Assembly: GCF_000021745.1 (NCBI RefSeq) | Contig: NC_011666.1 | Location: 2,507,001 to 2,571,000, forward strand | Length of the DNA stretch: 64,000 nucleotides | Reading direction: 5' to 3' | Source of the DNA: Methylocella silvestris BL2 | Lineage (GTDB): Bacteria; Pseudomonadota; Alphaproteobacteria; Rhizobiales; Beijerinckiaceae | Part shown: positions 56,246 to 64,000 of the stretch, piece after piece | Position numbering within the stretch: the first letter of the stretch is position 1 | Layout: every line of letters begins with the position of its first letter | Made by a program: the position numbers and the translations under genes | Notes under the pieces: model-generated | What the model saw: the letters and a program-made list of their open reading frames with translations, nothing else | Told to the model about the DNA's origin: nothing | Databases searched by the model: none

Positions 56246-57607
56246 CTATTGTTTGTGCGTTTGATCATAGCATTGCGAGAAGTAGAGCATGAAGGCGCCG
56301 ATCAGGCCATCGCCATGGCGATGTGTCTTGGCTTTAAAGCGCGCCACATAGGCGTCCCAGAGCTTGCCCTTGCGCGCCGAGAAAAGCCCGGAGAGGCCGC
56401 TGTCCGGCGCGATCTCCTGCTCGATCCGATCCGGATCGAGATCTTCGGTGAGCATTTTCACGGCGCCCTGCATGGCCGAGGCCGACTGGAGCTGGTGGCG
56501 TTTGAGATCCTCAAAGCCCTGTTTCAGCGCGGCGCCCGCGGGCAGATAGCTGCGCGTCGGCGCCCCGAACATCTGCCGCAGCGCGTCCTCGGTCGTCGGC
56601 GAAAATTTCAGGGGGTTGTTGTCGGCGGCGCGGATCGTCGTCTGGCTCGCCCGCGCCATGCGCTTGACCTCCAGCCTTGCGCCGAGGAGCTGACGCAAAT
56701 CCTCAGTGACGAGCTTCATCAGCGCGCCGAGCTCGGCCGCCAATTCATCGGCGTCCTGCTTGGCGATCGCCTCCGGCGGCAGGCCGGCGGCCTCGGCGAA
56801 GCGCCGCACGAAGCGCGCCCCCGCCGCGTCGGTGTTCTCCGCGCGAACCGGCGGCGCCGCGGGCGCGATCGGCGCGGGCGGAGGGGGAGAAGCCGGCGGC
56901 GCTTCGGCCGGAGCCGGGGGCGGCATCACGGGCGGGGCCGGCGGAGCGGAGACTCGCGCGGGCGGCTCGGCGTCGTCCGCGGACCAGACCGGCCGGCGCG
57001 GCGCGGGCGCTTCCGGCGGGGGCGGCGCGACCGGCGCCGTTGGCGGCGGCGGCAGCCAGCTTGCGTCCTCGAACCGGCTGGCCGCATTGGGCTTTGCCGG
57101 CGTGGGGCTCAACGGATCGAAGACATCCATCGCCCAGTCCAGGAAATCCGGCCCCTTCGCCCGCTCCGGAACAGGCTTCAGCACGCGCGGATCGATCGGC
57201 TCGGGGACCGGTTCGCCCGATTCCCACAAATCGGCGTCGAGCGGGCGGCGCCCTAGCGCCGGCGCCGCCGACTCCTCGCGCTCCTCCGTCCCGTCAAGCG
57301 AAACCGCAACGACATATTGCCCGATCAGCAGACGGTCGCCGTTGCGCAGTCGGTGCGGCTCGCGCATGCGATGCGGCTGCTCGTTGAGAAAGGTGCCGTT
57401 CGAGGAGACGTCGGTCAGCACATAGGCGCCGCCCTCGAAGCGGATCTCGCAATGTTTCCCCGAGATGAAGCGGCTCGGGTCCGGCAGCGTCCAGTCAAGA
57501 TGCGCGTCGCGGCCGATATCGACGCCGCGCTTGCCGGTGACGGTGATGCTGACCGGGCCGCCATCGGGCAGATTGGTCATATTTTCGATTGCGAGTTTCA
57601 GCGCCAT
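56246..57607 (-). CDS. tagH: T6SS FHA-domain protein (Fha/TagH/ImpI)
   Basis: 453 residues from the ATG at 57607. The FHA domain (about 22-95) has IGRDAHLDWTLPD, RFISGKHCEIRF and VSSNGTFLN, the phosphothreonine-binding core. A Pro-rich linker (about 140-245) leads to the conserved C-terminal TagH domain (about 255-450, with PTRSYLPAGAALKQGFEDL). Fha binds or is phosphorylated by PpkA and promotes assembly. The frame stays open upstream, but that part mirrors the neighbouring gene. Confidence 0.92.
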   Translation of the reverse strand: MALKLAIENMTNLPDGGPVSITVTGKRGVDIGRDAHLDWTLPDPSRFISGKHCEIRFEGGAYVLTDVSSNGTFLNEQPHRMREPHRLRNGDRLLIGQYVVAVSLDGTEEREESAAPALGRRPLDADLWESGEPVPEPIDPRVLKPVPERAKGPDFLDWAMDVFDPLSPTPAKPNAASRFEDASWLPPPPTAPVAPPPPEAPAPRRPVWSADDAEPPARVSAPPAPPVMPPPAPAEAPPASPPPPAPIAPAAPPVRAENTDAAGARFVRRFAEAAGLPPEAIAKQDADELAAELGALMKLVTEDLRQLLGARLEVKRMARASQTTIRAADNNPLKFSPTTEDALRQMFGAPTRSYLPAGAALKQGFEDLKRHQLQSASAMQGAVKMLTEDLDPDRIEQEIAPDSGLSGLFSARKGKLWDAYVARFKAKTHRHGDGLIGAFMLYFSQCYDQTHKQ

Positions 57608-57642
57608 GCTCGATCGCTCTCTTCCTTCGCCCCGGCCTGCAG

Positions 57643-58185
57643 CTACTCTACAGCAATCCGCAGTCCGAGTTCGAGCCAGCGGCGCTGGATTTCGGCGCGA
57701 GCTTCGAACGAGCCCGCCGCGCCGGCGAGGATGAGAGCGATGCGCACCGCCTGGGCGGTGGCGTATTGGGGCATCGGCGTAAAATGATCGCCGTCGATCG
57801 CGATCTGGCCGCCCGCGCGGCCGGCGGCGAAGGCGATCCAGGTTGAGGCGTCCTTGATGTCGGAGCGCTCGGCGAGATCGAGCGCGCGGCGCCGGTTGCG
57901 TTCTTCCGGCTCGCGGACCCAGGCCTCGGACGCCGCAAGCCGCGCCTCGTCGGCGGCGTTGAGCCCGCTCCATTGGCGCAGGCACTGACAGCCCCACGCC
58001 ACGGCCTCGCGGCGCGGCAGCAGATAGGCGCAAAAAGACAGCGCCGCCTTCAGCGCGTCTGCCGAAGACAGCGCGGCGAGGAAATCGAGGCTTGGCGCGG
58101 CGTTGGCGGCGACGCCGATGTCGCTGCGCGCGGTCGGATAGGCCTCGTAAAGATCCTGCGCTGTTGCAAAACGAAGTCGCGGCAT
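57643..58185 (-). CDS. T6SS-cluster protein of unknown function (DUF6931-like)
   Basis: 180 residues from the ATG at 58185, with AAAGG 7 bases upstream; a TTG at 58215 overlapping the vgrG stop as TTGA is also possible. It has no signal peptide and is mainly helical. FATAQDLYEAYPTARSDI, REAVAWGCQCLRQW and ALDLAERSDI resemble DUF6931 as I recall it, which I cannot verify. Conserved Cys residues occur at CQC. Its position directly behind vgrG and before fha suggests a T6SS role, possibly adaptor-like, as inference. Confidence 0.7.
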   Translation of the reverse strand: MPRLRFATAQDLYEAYPTARSDIGVAANAAPSLDFLAALSSADALKAALSFCAYLLPRREAVAWGCQCLRQWSGLNAADEARLAASEAWVREPEERNRRRALDLAERSDIKDASTWIAFAAGRAGGQIAIDGDHFTPMPQYATAQAVRIALILAGAAGSFEARAEIQRRWLELGLRIAVE

Positions 58186-58211
58186 TGCGTGGCCTTTGGT
58201 CGTTGCGCGCG

Positions 58212-60071
58212 TCAATTGATCTTGATGATCGCGGCGTCGAGATTGATCGCCATGCCGCCGGAAATCTTGGTCGCCAGAGACGACTGCACGGTGATCATCG
58301 GCGAATTGATCGTGATCTGCGCCGGCTCCATGGTGATCGTGCTGGCGCCGACCGTCAGCGTGATCTTCTGGATCGCCTCGATGCTGATCGTCTCGAGCAC
58401 GCTGACGTCCTGCTTGCCCTTGATGTCGACCGTTTGGTTGCCGTTCTGGATCGACAGATTGTCGCTGCCGTTCTTCAGTGTGGTGTCGCGCGAGGGATCG
58501 CTGCGGCTTGAAAAGATCTCGCCGACCTCTTTCGTCTCGGCGCGGCGGATGACGACCTCATGATCGCGCTCGCCATGCATCCGGATTTTTTCCGAGCCCT
58601 TCTTGTCCTCGAACATAAATTCATTGTAGCCGCCATGGCCTTTCGAGGAATCCGACTTGAGCCCGGATTGCGTCTTGTTGGCGGGCATTTCATACGGGTA
58701 TTTGTTGTCGCCATTGTAGACGGCGCCGGTGACGAGCGGGCGATCGGGATCGCCTTCGAGAAACTCGACGACGACTTCCTGGCCGATGCGCGGAATCGCC
58801 TGGCCGCCCCAGCCCTTGCCGGCCCACACCTGCGCGACGCGGACGCGGCACGACTGCTTGTTCTTGCGGTCCCAGTAGAAGCGCACAAGAATGCGGCCGT
58901 GCTCGTCGACGTCGATTTCCTCGCCGTCCTTGCCAACCACCTTGGCCGTCTGCGGCCCGTAGACGATCGGCCGCGGCGTCGCCAAAGGCGCGCGGTAATT
59001 GACGTCGCTCGGCAACAGCTCGTAACGTCCGGAATAAAGGTCCGCTCCCTGCGAACCGCCGGACCTGTAGGCTTGCGACGAATAAGAATGGAGCGCGCGC
59101 AGAACGAGATATTCCTTGTTCTCGCCGCCTTCCGGATGATCCTTCAGCGTCGTCAGGCCGCCTGGCAAGAGGCTGACCGAATCGCCGTCGGCGTAGCGGC
59201 GCTTGTCCATCGCCTGCTCCGCCTGCAGCCTGACCTTCGCATAGGTCTCGCCGTCATTCTTCTTTTTGAATTTGCCGGGATAGTCGTAGATCTCCATCTT
59301 CGACTTGGTGTAGGACGCTTGCCCTTCGGCGTCGCTTTTCAGATCGGCGTTCGGCTGCAGATAATCATAATCGTTGAGCTCAAACTTGCCGCTGCGGAAG
59401 CGGCGCTCGGGCGTCCACTTTGAAATATGCTCGCGCTCGCGCCGCGTCTGCCGCTCATCGCCGATGAAGGGCGTCTCGGCGTGGCCGGGAACCGGCTTGT
59501 GCGACGATTTGGCGTCGGCCAGCACCAGCGTGTGCTTGTCCTTCTGATGCTCGAAGAAATAGTAGATTCCGTGCTGCTCCATCAACCTTGAGACGAAGGC
59601 GAGGTCGGTCTCGCGATACTGGACGCAATATTCGAGCTCCGGAAACTTGCCCGTCGTCGCAACCCTGTAGTCGGAGAAGCCGCGGTCGGAAAACACCTTC
59701 TTGATGATGTCGACCGCCGTCTGATTCTCGAAGATGCGGCAGTCGCTCGTGCGCGACAACAGCCACAGCCAGGGCTTTAGCGTCAGCCTGTAGAGATTGA
59801 GGCCAGCTTGCGCGCCGAGAGCCTGCGCCTCGACGAGGACGCCGTTGAAGACGCGATCGGGATCGGAATAGGATTTGAACGTGACCGAGCAATTATTGCC
59901 GATCGCCTTGTCGAAATCGACATTCGCCTCGGTGCTCAGCGCCTCGACGCGATATTCGAACAATTCGCTCAAGCCTTCGGCGCCGTCGAAGCGCAGGCAG
60001 ACGAGCTTGTCCTTGCCGAGAGGCGTCTCAAGCGAGGCGACGCGTTTGTCTTGGGTCAGTTCGGAAGTCAT
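58212..60071 (-). CDS. vgrG: T6SS spike protein VgrG (TssI)
   Basis: 619 residues from the ATG at 60071 with GAGG 6 bases upstream. The gp27-like domain (about 20-350) includes YCVQYRETDLAFVSRLMEQH and the gp5 OB domain includes VRVAQVWAGKGWGG and VEFLEGDPDRPLVTG. The C-terminal beta-helix of short repeats ends IKIN with no extra effector domain. It is a canonical, not an evolved, VgrG. It heads the minus-strand T6SS run and is divergent from tssA. Confidence 0.95.
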   Translation of the reverse strand: MTSELTQDKRVASLETPLGKDKLVCLRFDGAEGLSELFEYRVEALSTEANVDFDKAIGNNCSVTFKSYSDPDRVFNGVLVEAQALGAQAGLNLYRLTLKPWLWLLSRTSDCRIFENQTAVDIIKKVFSDRGFSDYRVATTGKFPELEYCVQYRETDLAFVSRLMEQHGIYYFFEHQKDKHTLVLADAKSSHKPVPGHAETPFIGDERQTRREREHISKWTPERRFRSGKFELNDYDYLQPNADLKSDAEGQASYTKSKMEIYDYPGKFKKKNDGETYAKVRLQAEQAMDKRRYADGDSVSLLPGGLTTLKDHPEGGENKEYLVLRALHSYSSQAYRSGGSQGADLYSGRYELLPSDVNYRAPLATPRPIVYGPQTAKVVGKDGEEIDVDEHGRILVRFYWDRKNKQSCRVRVAQVWAGKGWGGQAIPRIGQEVVVEFLEGDPDRPLVTGAVYNGDNKYPYEMPANKTQSGLKSDSSKGHGGYNEFMFEDKKGSEKIRMHGERDHEVVIRRAETKEVGEIFSSRSDPSRDTTLKNGSDNLSIQNGNQTVDIKGKQDVSVLETISIEAIQKITLTVGASTITMEPAQITINSPMITVQSSLATKISGGMAINLDAAIIKIN

Positions 60072-60292
60072 GCGAACCTCGGGAGCTTTCCCAGTTGTCC
60101 TTGACGATACAAAACCATGAAGGCACAGTCGAGCGATTAAAGCGACGCGATTTATTGCAAGGTCGCTGTCGAAAAAGCAGCGGCGCCAAGAAATGCACTG
60201 TATATTCGATGCTCCGGCCGCGTTGCTCGCCGCCTTCGCCAAGGGGCGCCGGGCGCTTCGCCGGCGGTCCTGATGAAGAGGCATTGCATCCC
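60072..60292. promoter_or_regulatory. Divergent vgrG/tssA control region
   Basis: About 220 bases between the divergent vgrG and tssA genes. It should contain promoters for both halves of the T6SS locus. I could not find a sigma54-type -24/-12 pair or a clear operator. If tssA starts at 60095 or 60209 instead of 60293 the region shrinks. Confidence 0.45.
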
Positions 60293-61618
60293 TTGACCAT
60301 CGCTTCGCCAGATGATTCGCCGCTCTCCTTCGAGGCCCTGACGGGGGCCATTTCCGAAGCCTCCCCTTGCGGCCCGGATCTCGATCTCGAAGGCGACGCC
60401 ACCTATATGAATTTCATGGCTGCTGGCGAAGGCGTGTTGCCGGCGACCTTCTATTCCGGCCATGACGGGCGCCCGTTCGACCGCACCCAGATCGACTTTC
60501 CGGCGCAATATGCGACGATCGCCGCGCTCAACGCTTTGAGCCGCGATCTGCGCCTCATCGCGCTGCTGGCCAAATTCCGCATCCTCGACAAGGATTTTTC
60601 CGGCTTCGTCGCGGCGACGGCGGCGCTCGCCGAACTGCTCGAGACGCGCTGGGACGAGGTCCATCCTCGCGGGGAGGACGGCGATTTCACCTTGCGCATG
60701 GTCGCGGTTCAGTCGCTCGACGACATGGCGCCCGTCATCCTGCCGCTGCATTATGCGCCGCTGTTCGAGCACAAGCGCCTCGGCACGGTGACCTATCGCA
60801 CGCATCTGCTCGCATCCGGCGAGGCCGCGCCCCGCGGCGAGGAAGAGCGGCCCGACGGCGGCCTCGTCCGCCGCGCCTTCGAGGAGGTCGATCTCGACAT
60901 TCTCATCGGGCGCCGCGATGAATTGCGCAGGCTGACCGAGGCGCTCACGCGCATCAAATCGGCTTTCGTCACGCATGTCGGCGCCGCCGATGCGGTCGCC
61001 TTTCCAAAGCTCGCGCCGCTCGCCGAGGCAATGCGCGCGCTGATCCAGTCCTTCGTCGCGCTGCGCGACCCCTCCGCGGCCGAGCCTCTTCCGATCGCCG
61101 AGGACTCCGAGACGGCTGCGGACGGCGCCCCCGCCGTCGCGGGAGAGATCGCGAGCTTTGCCGACGCCGCCGCCGCGCTGAACGCGGTCAGCGCCTATTA
61201 TATGCGCCGCGAGCCGTCCAATCCGGCGCTGCTCCTCGTGCGCCAGGCCGAGCAGCTGATCGGCAAATCCTTTCTCGACGTCCTCAGGGTGCTGGTCCCT
61301 GGACATGTCGAGGAAGCTGCTCTGCAAATCGGGCGGGCGCAATTTTTTAACCTTCCAATAGAACGATTGTCGGAATTCGCCTCTGTGGAGGAGCCCGCGT
61401 CGGATCAAGAAACGGACAAGGTTTTCACAGTAACGACTAGAGACAATGCACTACAATTACTGTCTAAAATCAGTGCGTTTTATCACCAGGCCGAGCCGTC
61501 GAGCCCGATCTCCTATCTGATCGAGCGCGCCCGCGCCGTGACCGGCCGCGATTTCCTTGGTCTGTTGAAGGACATGCTGCCGCCGGACAGTTTGAAGTCG
61601 CTCGATTCGCCGAAGTAG
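60293..61618 (+). CDS. tssA: T6SS protein TssA (ImpA) with duplicated C-terminal module
   Basis: I place the start at the TTG at 60293 (441 residues) because the conserved ImpA_N region begins just after it (LSFEALTGAISEASPCGPDL); in-frame ATGs at 60095 and 60209 add basic, unconserved sequence. ImpA_N covers about 10-130 (KFRILDKDFSGFV, WDEVHPRGEDGDF). The C-terminal module appears twice: ALNAVSAYYMRREPSNPALL (61175-61300) and ALQLLSKISAFYHQAEPSSP (about 61445-61585), each ending in a V/L-P motif. The bases between them (about 61336-61490) are AT-richer, with TTA, CTA and AGA codons rare elsewhere. TssA helps initiate and cap the sheath. Confidence 0.9.
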   Translation: MTIASPDDSPLSFEALTGAISEASPCGPDLDLEGDATYMNFMAAGEGVLPATFYSGHDGRPFDRTQIDFPAQYATIAALNALSRDLRLIALLAKFRILDKDFSGFVAATAALAELLETRWDEVHPRGEDGDFTLRMVAVQSLDDMAPVILPLHYAPLFEHKRLGTVTYRTHLLASGEAAPRGEEERPDGGLVRRAFEEVDLDILIGRRDELRRLTEALTRIKSAFVTHVGAADAVAFPKLAPLAEAMRALIQSFVALRDPSAAEPLPIAEDSETAADGAPAVAGEIASFADAAAALNAVSAYYMRREPSNPALLLVRQAEQLIGKSFLDVLRVLVPGHVEEAALQIGRAQFFNLPIERLSEFASVEEPASDQETDKVFTVTTRDNALQLLSKISAFYHQAEPSSPISYLIERARAVTGRDFLGLLKDMLPPDSLKSLDSPK

Positions 61619-61629
61619 CGAAGCGCCGG

Positions 61630-62565
61630 TCACGGGCCCGCAATCACCTTGTAGTCATGCAGTCCGAGCTTTCCCGCAGGCGAGCCTATGCCAAGTTCGA
61701 GATGGGCCATGTCATATTCGAGCTCGCCCATGAAGACGTTGCGCGTCTTGGCGTACATGCCGCCGTCATAATCCAGCCGCGAGCCATGCGGCCAGGGATC
61801 GAGATAGAGGAATTTATTCGCAGAATGGCCGACGATGGTCAGGAAATGGCTCCGCCAATCCCCCGTTATGAAGGTCTTGAAGCCATCATGATGGATCATC
61901 CAGACCCGGACCGGCGTTCCCGTCGAAAGATAGGATTTTATTTTTGCGATGCCCTGCCGGACGCGGTCGGCGTTGAAGCGCAAATCATCCATCTTGAGCT
62001 CGACCGACGGGTCCGTCTGCTTCAGTGGAATATAATAGGTGAAATAGGCCGTGACGGTTGGCTTGGAGAAGATCTTCACGCCATAGGCGGCGGCGACGTC
62101 GCCGCAATTGTAGTGGCCCGGCCGCGTGTCTTGCGACAGGACGTTGCGGTCGTCGGCAGGGCCGCGGAAAATCCGCGAATAGAGGTAGACTTGATTCGGT
62201 GTTCCGCTGATGGCGAGGTCGGACACAAGATCGACGGCATAGCCCGGCTGCTTGATCGGCTGTCCGCAAACGCGCACCGCCAGGTCCTGGCTGTAGCGCG
62301 CCGTGCGCGAGCCGTCGGGCAGATAGGCGGCGACCGAAAAGCTTGTTCCGGCCGCCGATCCCGACAGGGTAAACAGCGTCGAGGCGGCGGAGGCCTTGTC
62401 CGGGAGGATGGTCAGATCGACATTTGCGACGGATCGATCGAGCGCGACGTCAAGCTTGTCGCCCTTTGCGTCGCCGCCCCATTGCAGGAGCTTGATCTTG
62501 CGATTAAGCGGCAGGTCAAACCAGGAAATATCCTCACCCGTCTCTGCGATCTTGAAATTGGCCAT
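61630..62565 (-). CDS. Putative papain/C39-like cysteine peptidase, candidate T6SS effector or accessory protein
   Basis: 311 residues from the ATG at 62565, where the sequence turns from basic spacer to structured protein (MANFKIAETGEDISWFDLPL). No signal peptide or membrane helix is seen. Residues about 20-125 look beta-rich (Ig-like); the C-terminal half has Cys154 in HYNCGDVAAAYG, His240 in SHFLTIVGH and Asp256 in YLDPW. This order and spacing recall papain-like C39 peptidases. The gene lies between tssA and tssB on the opposite strand, 11 bases from the tssA stop. I recognise no exact family. It could be an antibacterial or anti-host effector or a T6SS-processing protease. No obvious immunity gene adjoins it. 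Confidence 0.72.
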   Translation of the reverse strand: MANFKIAETGEDISWFDLPLNRKIKLLQWGGDAKGDKLDVALDRSVANVDLTILPDKASAASTLFTLSGSAAGTSFSVAAYLPDGSRTARYSQDLAVRVCGQPIKQPGYAVDLVSDLAISGTPNQVYLYSRIFRGPADDRNVLSQDTRPGHYNCGDVAAAYGVKIFSKPTVTAYFTYYIPLKQTDPSVELKMDDLRFNADRVRQGIAKIKSYLSTGTPVRVWMIHHDGFKTFITGDWRSHFLTIVGHSANKFLYLDPWPHGSRLDYDGGMYAKTRNVFMGELEYDMAHLELGIGSPAGKLGLHDYKVIAGP

Positions 62566-63153
62566 TGCAATCAGGCTCCCGCCTCGAGGCTGTGTCCGCC
62601 AGCTTGCCCCGTGGATAGGCGGGCGGAAGCCCGCGCGCGGCGTCAATCGGCACATGCGCGCGAAAAGCTATGCGTCTCAGCCCTGACGCCCTCAGCGCTT
62701 TCTCCCGAATTGCCGATCCTGCGCAGGACGGGACGAGGGTCTTTGCGCTCGACGCCTTAACATAGACGCCGCGGCTGCTCCGCCGCCTTAGGTTTTGCTT
62801 AAGATTTCGATCGACCCCCCGATTGAATCCCGCCCCCGCGTCAGCTGGAAATCGGCTACTACCGGCTCGGCAAGGGGTGGCCCCCCGGAACGCCAAAGCG
62901 CTGTAAAAATTCGATAACATAATGAAGATAGAGATTTTTCCGGCTTGGTGCGTCGGCACACAGCAGGGCTTTCTTTTTCGCTTAGCTTGCTCTCAAGAGC
63001 GTTCGCAAAGCGTCATAAGCTGCAACTTTGCGGAAAACCGGCCGCGACGCTCGATTGACCGGATCAGCTTTCGAGATCAACCTGCGTCCCGAACGGAACC
63101 GGCTTGAGCTCGAACCTCGCCGTGCGGCGACCAACAATCAAAGGATGAGTGAC
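62566..63153. other. Divergent region between putative peptidase and tssB
   Basis: About 590 bases without a supported gene, expected to hold promoters for the peptidase gene and tssBC. A short AT-rich stretch (62905-62930) could include a -10 element. Plus-strand frames up to about 60 codons have no domain, and no immunity-like gene is seen. Confidence 0.5.
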
Positions 63154-63705
63154 ATGGCAGGTGACAGTGGACAGAAATTCATTGGACGCAACCGTCCGCC
63201 ACGTGTGCAGATTGCTTATGAGGATCCCTATGACGCGGAGCGAAAGATAGAGCTGCCCTTCGTCATGGGCGTGCTCTCCGACCTCTCCGGCCCGAACCCC
63301 GGCGTCGAGAAGCCGGACGTCGCCGATCGGGGCTTCGTCGATATCGACATGGATAATTTCGACAAGCGCATGGGCGCGATCGAGCCTGGAACATCCTTCA
63401 CCGTGCCGGACCGGCTTGGCGACGACCCGGACGCCGCCAAATTGTCGGTCAGCCTGCGCTTCAAGAAGATGGAAGACTTCGGCCCGGCGGCGGTCGCCCG
63501 GCAGGTGCCGGCGCTCGCCAAACTGCTCGAGGCGCGCGACCAGCTGGCAAATCTGTTGCGCTATATGGACGGCAAGGTCGACGCCGAAACGCGGCTGCGT
63601 AAATTGCTGAGCGATCCCGAACTGATGGCGGCGCTGAAAAGCCGCATCGGCGCGACGAAGGACGCTGAAGCCGAAACCGCCAAGACCGCCGACGGCGACG
63701 CTTGA
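63154..63705 (+). CDS. tssB: T6SS sheath small subunit TssB
   Basis: 183 residues from the ATG at 63154, which has AAGGA 8 bases upstream; an ATG at 63145 would add three residues. The N-terminal RPPRVQIAYEDPYDAERKIE, IELPFVMGVLSDLSG, FVDIDMDNFDKRM and FKKMEDFGPAAVARQVP are TssB signatures. It forms the contractile sheath with TssC, which starts 17 bases downstream. Confidence 0.95.
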   Translation: MAGDSGQKFIGRNRPPRVQIAYEDPYDAERKIELPFVMGVLSDLSGPNPGVEKPDVADRGFVDIDMDNFDKRMGAIEPGTSFTVPDRLGDDPDAAKLSVSLRFKKMEDFGPAAVARQVPALAKLLEARDQLANLLRYMDGKVDAETRLRKLLSDPELMAALKSRIGATKDAEAETAKTADGDA

Positions 63706-63722
63706 TTTCTCGGGAGGGATAA

Positions 63723-64000
63723 ATGGCTGTGGAAACCAAAGCTGAAGGACAAGCATCCGCTCCCCAGACGGGAGTCGCGACGCAGGAAGTCGACGAATTT
63801 GCGACGCTTCTGAAACAGAGCTTCAAGCCGCGCACGGAGCGCGCCGAGACGGAGGTCGAAAACGCCGTCTCGACGCTGGTGCAGCAGGCGCTCGCCGACC
63901 AGAGCGTCATCAAGGCCGACGTGCTCGACACGATCGAATCGATGATCGCCCGGCTCGACGAAAAACTCACCGCGCAAATGAACGAGATCCTGCACGCTCC
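63723..64000 (+). CDS. tssC: T6SS sheath large subunit TssC, partial (3' end outside window)
   Basis: The first 92 codons of tssC, cut by the window end. The ATG at 63723 has GGGAGGG just upstream. After a variable N-terminus the protein reads EFATLLKQSFKPRTERAETE, then AVSTLVQQALADQSVI and SMIARLDEKLTAQMNEIL, the typical start of TssC. It pairs with TssB directly upstream. Confidence 0.92.
   Translation, partial: MAVETKAEGQASAPQTGVATQEVDEFATLLKQSFKPRTERAETEVENAVSTLVQQALADQSVIKADVLDTIESMIARLDEKLTAQMNEILHA

Noticed and set aside
60072-60292. Possible sigma54 promoter between vgrG and tssA
   Set aside because: A GGCAC near the expected -24 lacks a GC element at the required distance.
62566-63153. 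Immunity gene for the putative peptidase
   Set aside because: Frames of up to about 60 codons on the plus strand and a 141-codon minus-strand frame (62534-62959) show no signal peptide, domain or binding site.

Overview
The window is a GC-rich, densely coded piece of a bacterial chromosome. It looks like an alphaproteobacterium of the Hyphomicrobiales (Rhizobiales) type. The pointers are an Irr-type Fur regulator with an ICE-like dyad in front of it, an OhrR-type MarR regulator, a phasin, an OmpW protein, a porin ending in Phe, a DUF2778 protein and an Agrobacterium-like imp/T6SS gene set. A Beijerinckiaceae/Methylocystaceae-like organism would fit, but that is an inference from gene content only. 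I see no rRNA, tRNA, CRISPR array, insertion sequence or phage.

Layout. 1-6.2 kb: GNAT acetyltransferase, DUF2778 L,D-transpeptidase-like protein, CNNM/CorC transporter, a fused shikimate kinase/dehydroquinate synthase, and ompW with a perfect FNR-type box and a clean terminator. 6.2-13 kb: glycogen-debranching-type glucosidase, GT4 glycosyltransferase, and a large TPR-glycosyltransferase-DUF6165 fusion. 13-24 kb: housekeeping genes (single-domain response regulator, hrcA, ohrR-like, mutS, kup, a frameshifted hrpB, ugd). 25-30.3 kb: sensor kinase, cyclic-nucleotide-binding flavoprotein without the thioredoxin-reductase CxxC, and a KefB-like antiporter. 30.3-34.2 kb: small membrane and lipid genes (DoxX, PAP2, DAGK-like, metallophosphoesterase) and two small secreted proteins.

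34.3-41.7 kb: a FIST-domain protein overlapping a cytoplasmic hybrid histidine kinase, a NarL/LuxR-type response regulator, an ExaC-type 506-residue aldehyde dehydrogenase and a porin. The set resembles the Pseudomonas NosP/NahK(ErcS')/ErbR/ExaC neighbourhood for alcohol oxidation and NO sensing. 42-46.6 kb: PRC-barrel protein, phasin, irr, M48 protease and a UPF0114 membrane protein.

46.6-64 kb: a type VI secretion locus. A nine-gene minus-strand run reads vgrG, a small unknown gene, fha/tagH, tssK, tssL (OmpA-fused), tssM, tagF, a secreted FKBP and a ppkA-like kinase. Divergently, tssA and then tssB-tssC (cut by the window end) read on the plus strand. Between tssA and tssB a minus-strand gene encodes a protein with a papain/C39-like Cys-His-Asp arrangement and no signal peptide; it is the best candidate here for an undescribed T6SS effector or accessory protease. 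TssA carries a duplicated C-terminal module in a visibly AT-richer patch. PpkA, Fha and TagF imply post-translational control, but no PppA phosphatase is visible in the window.
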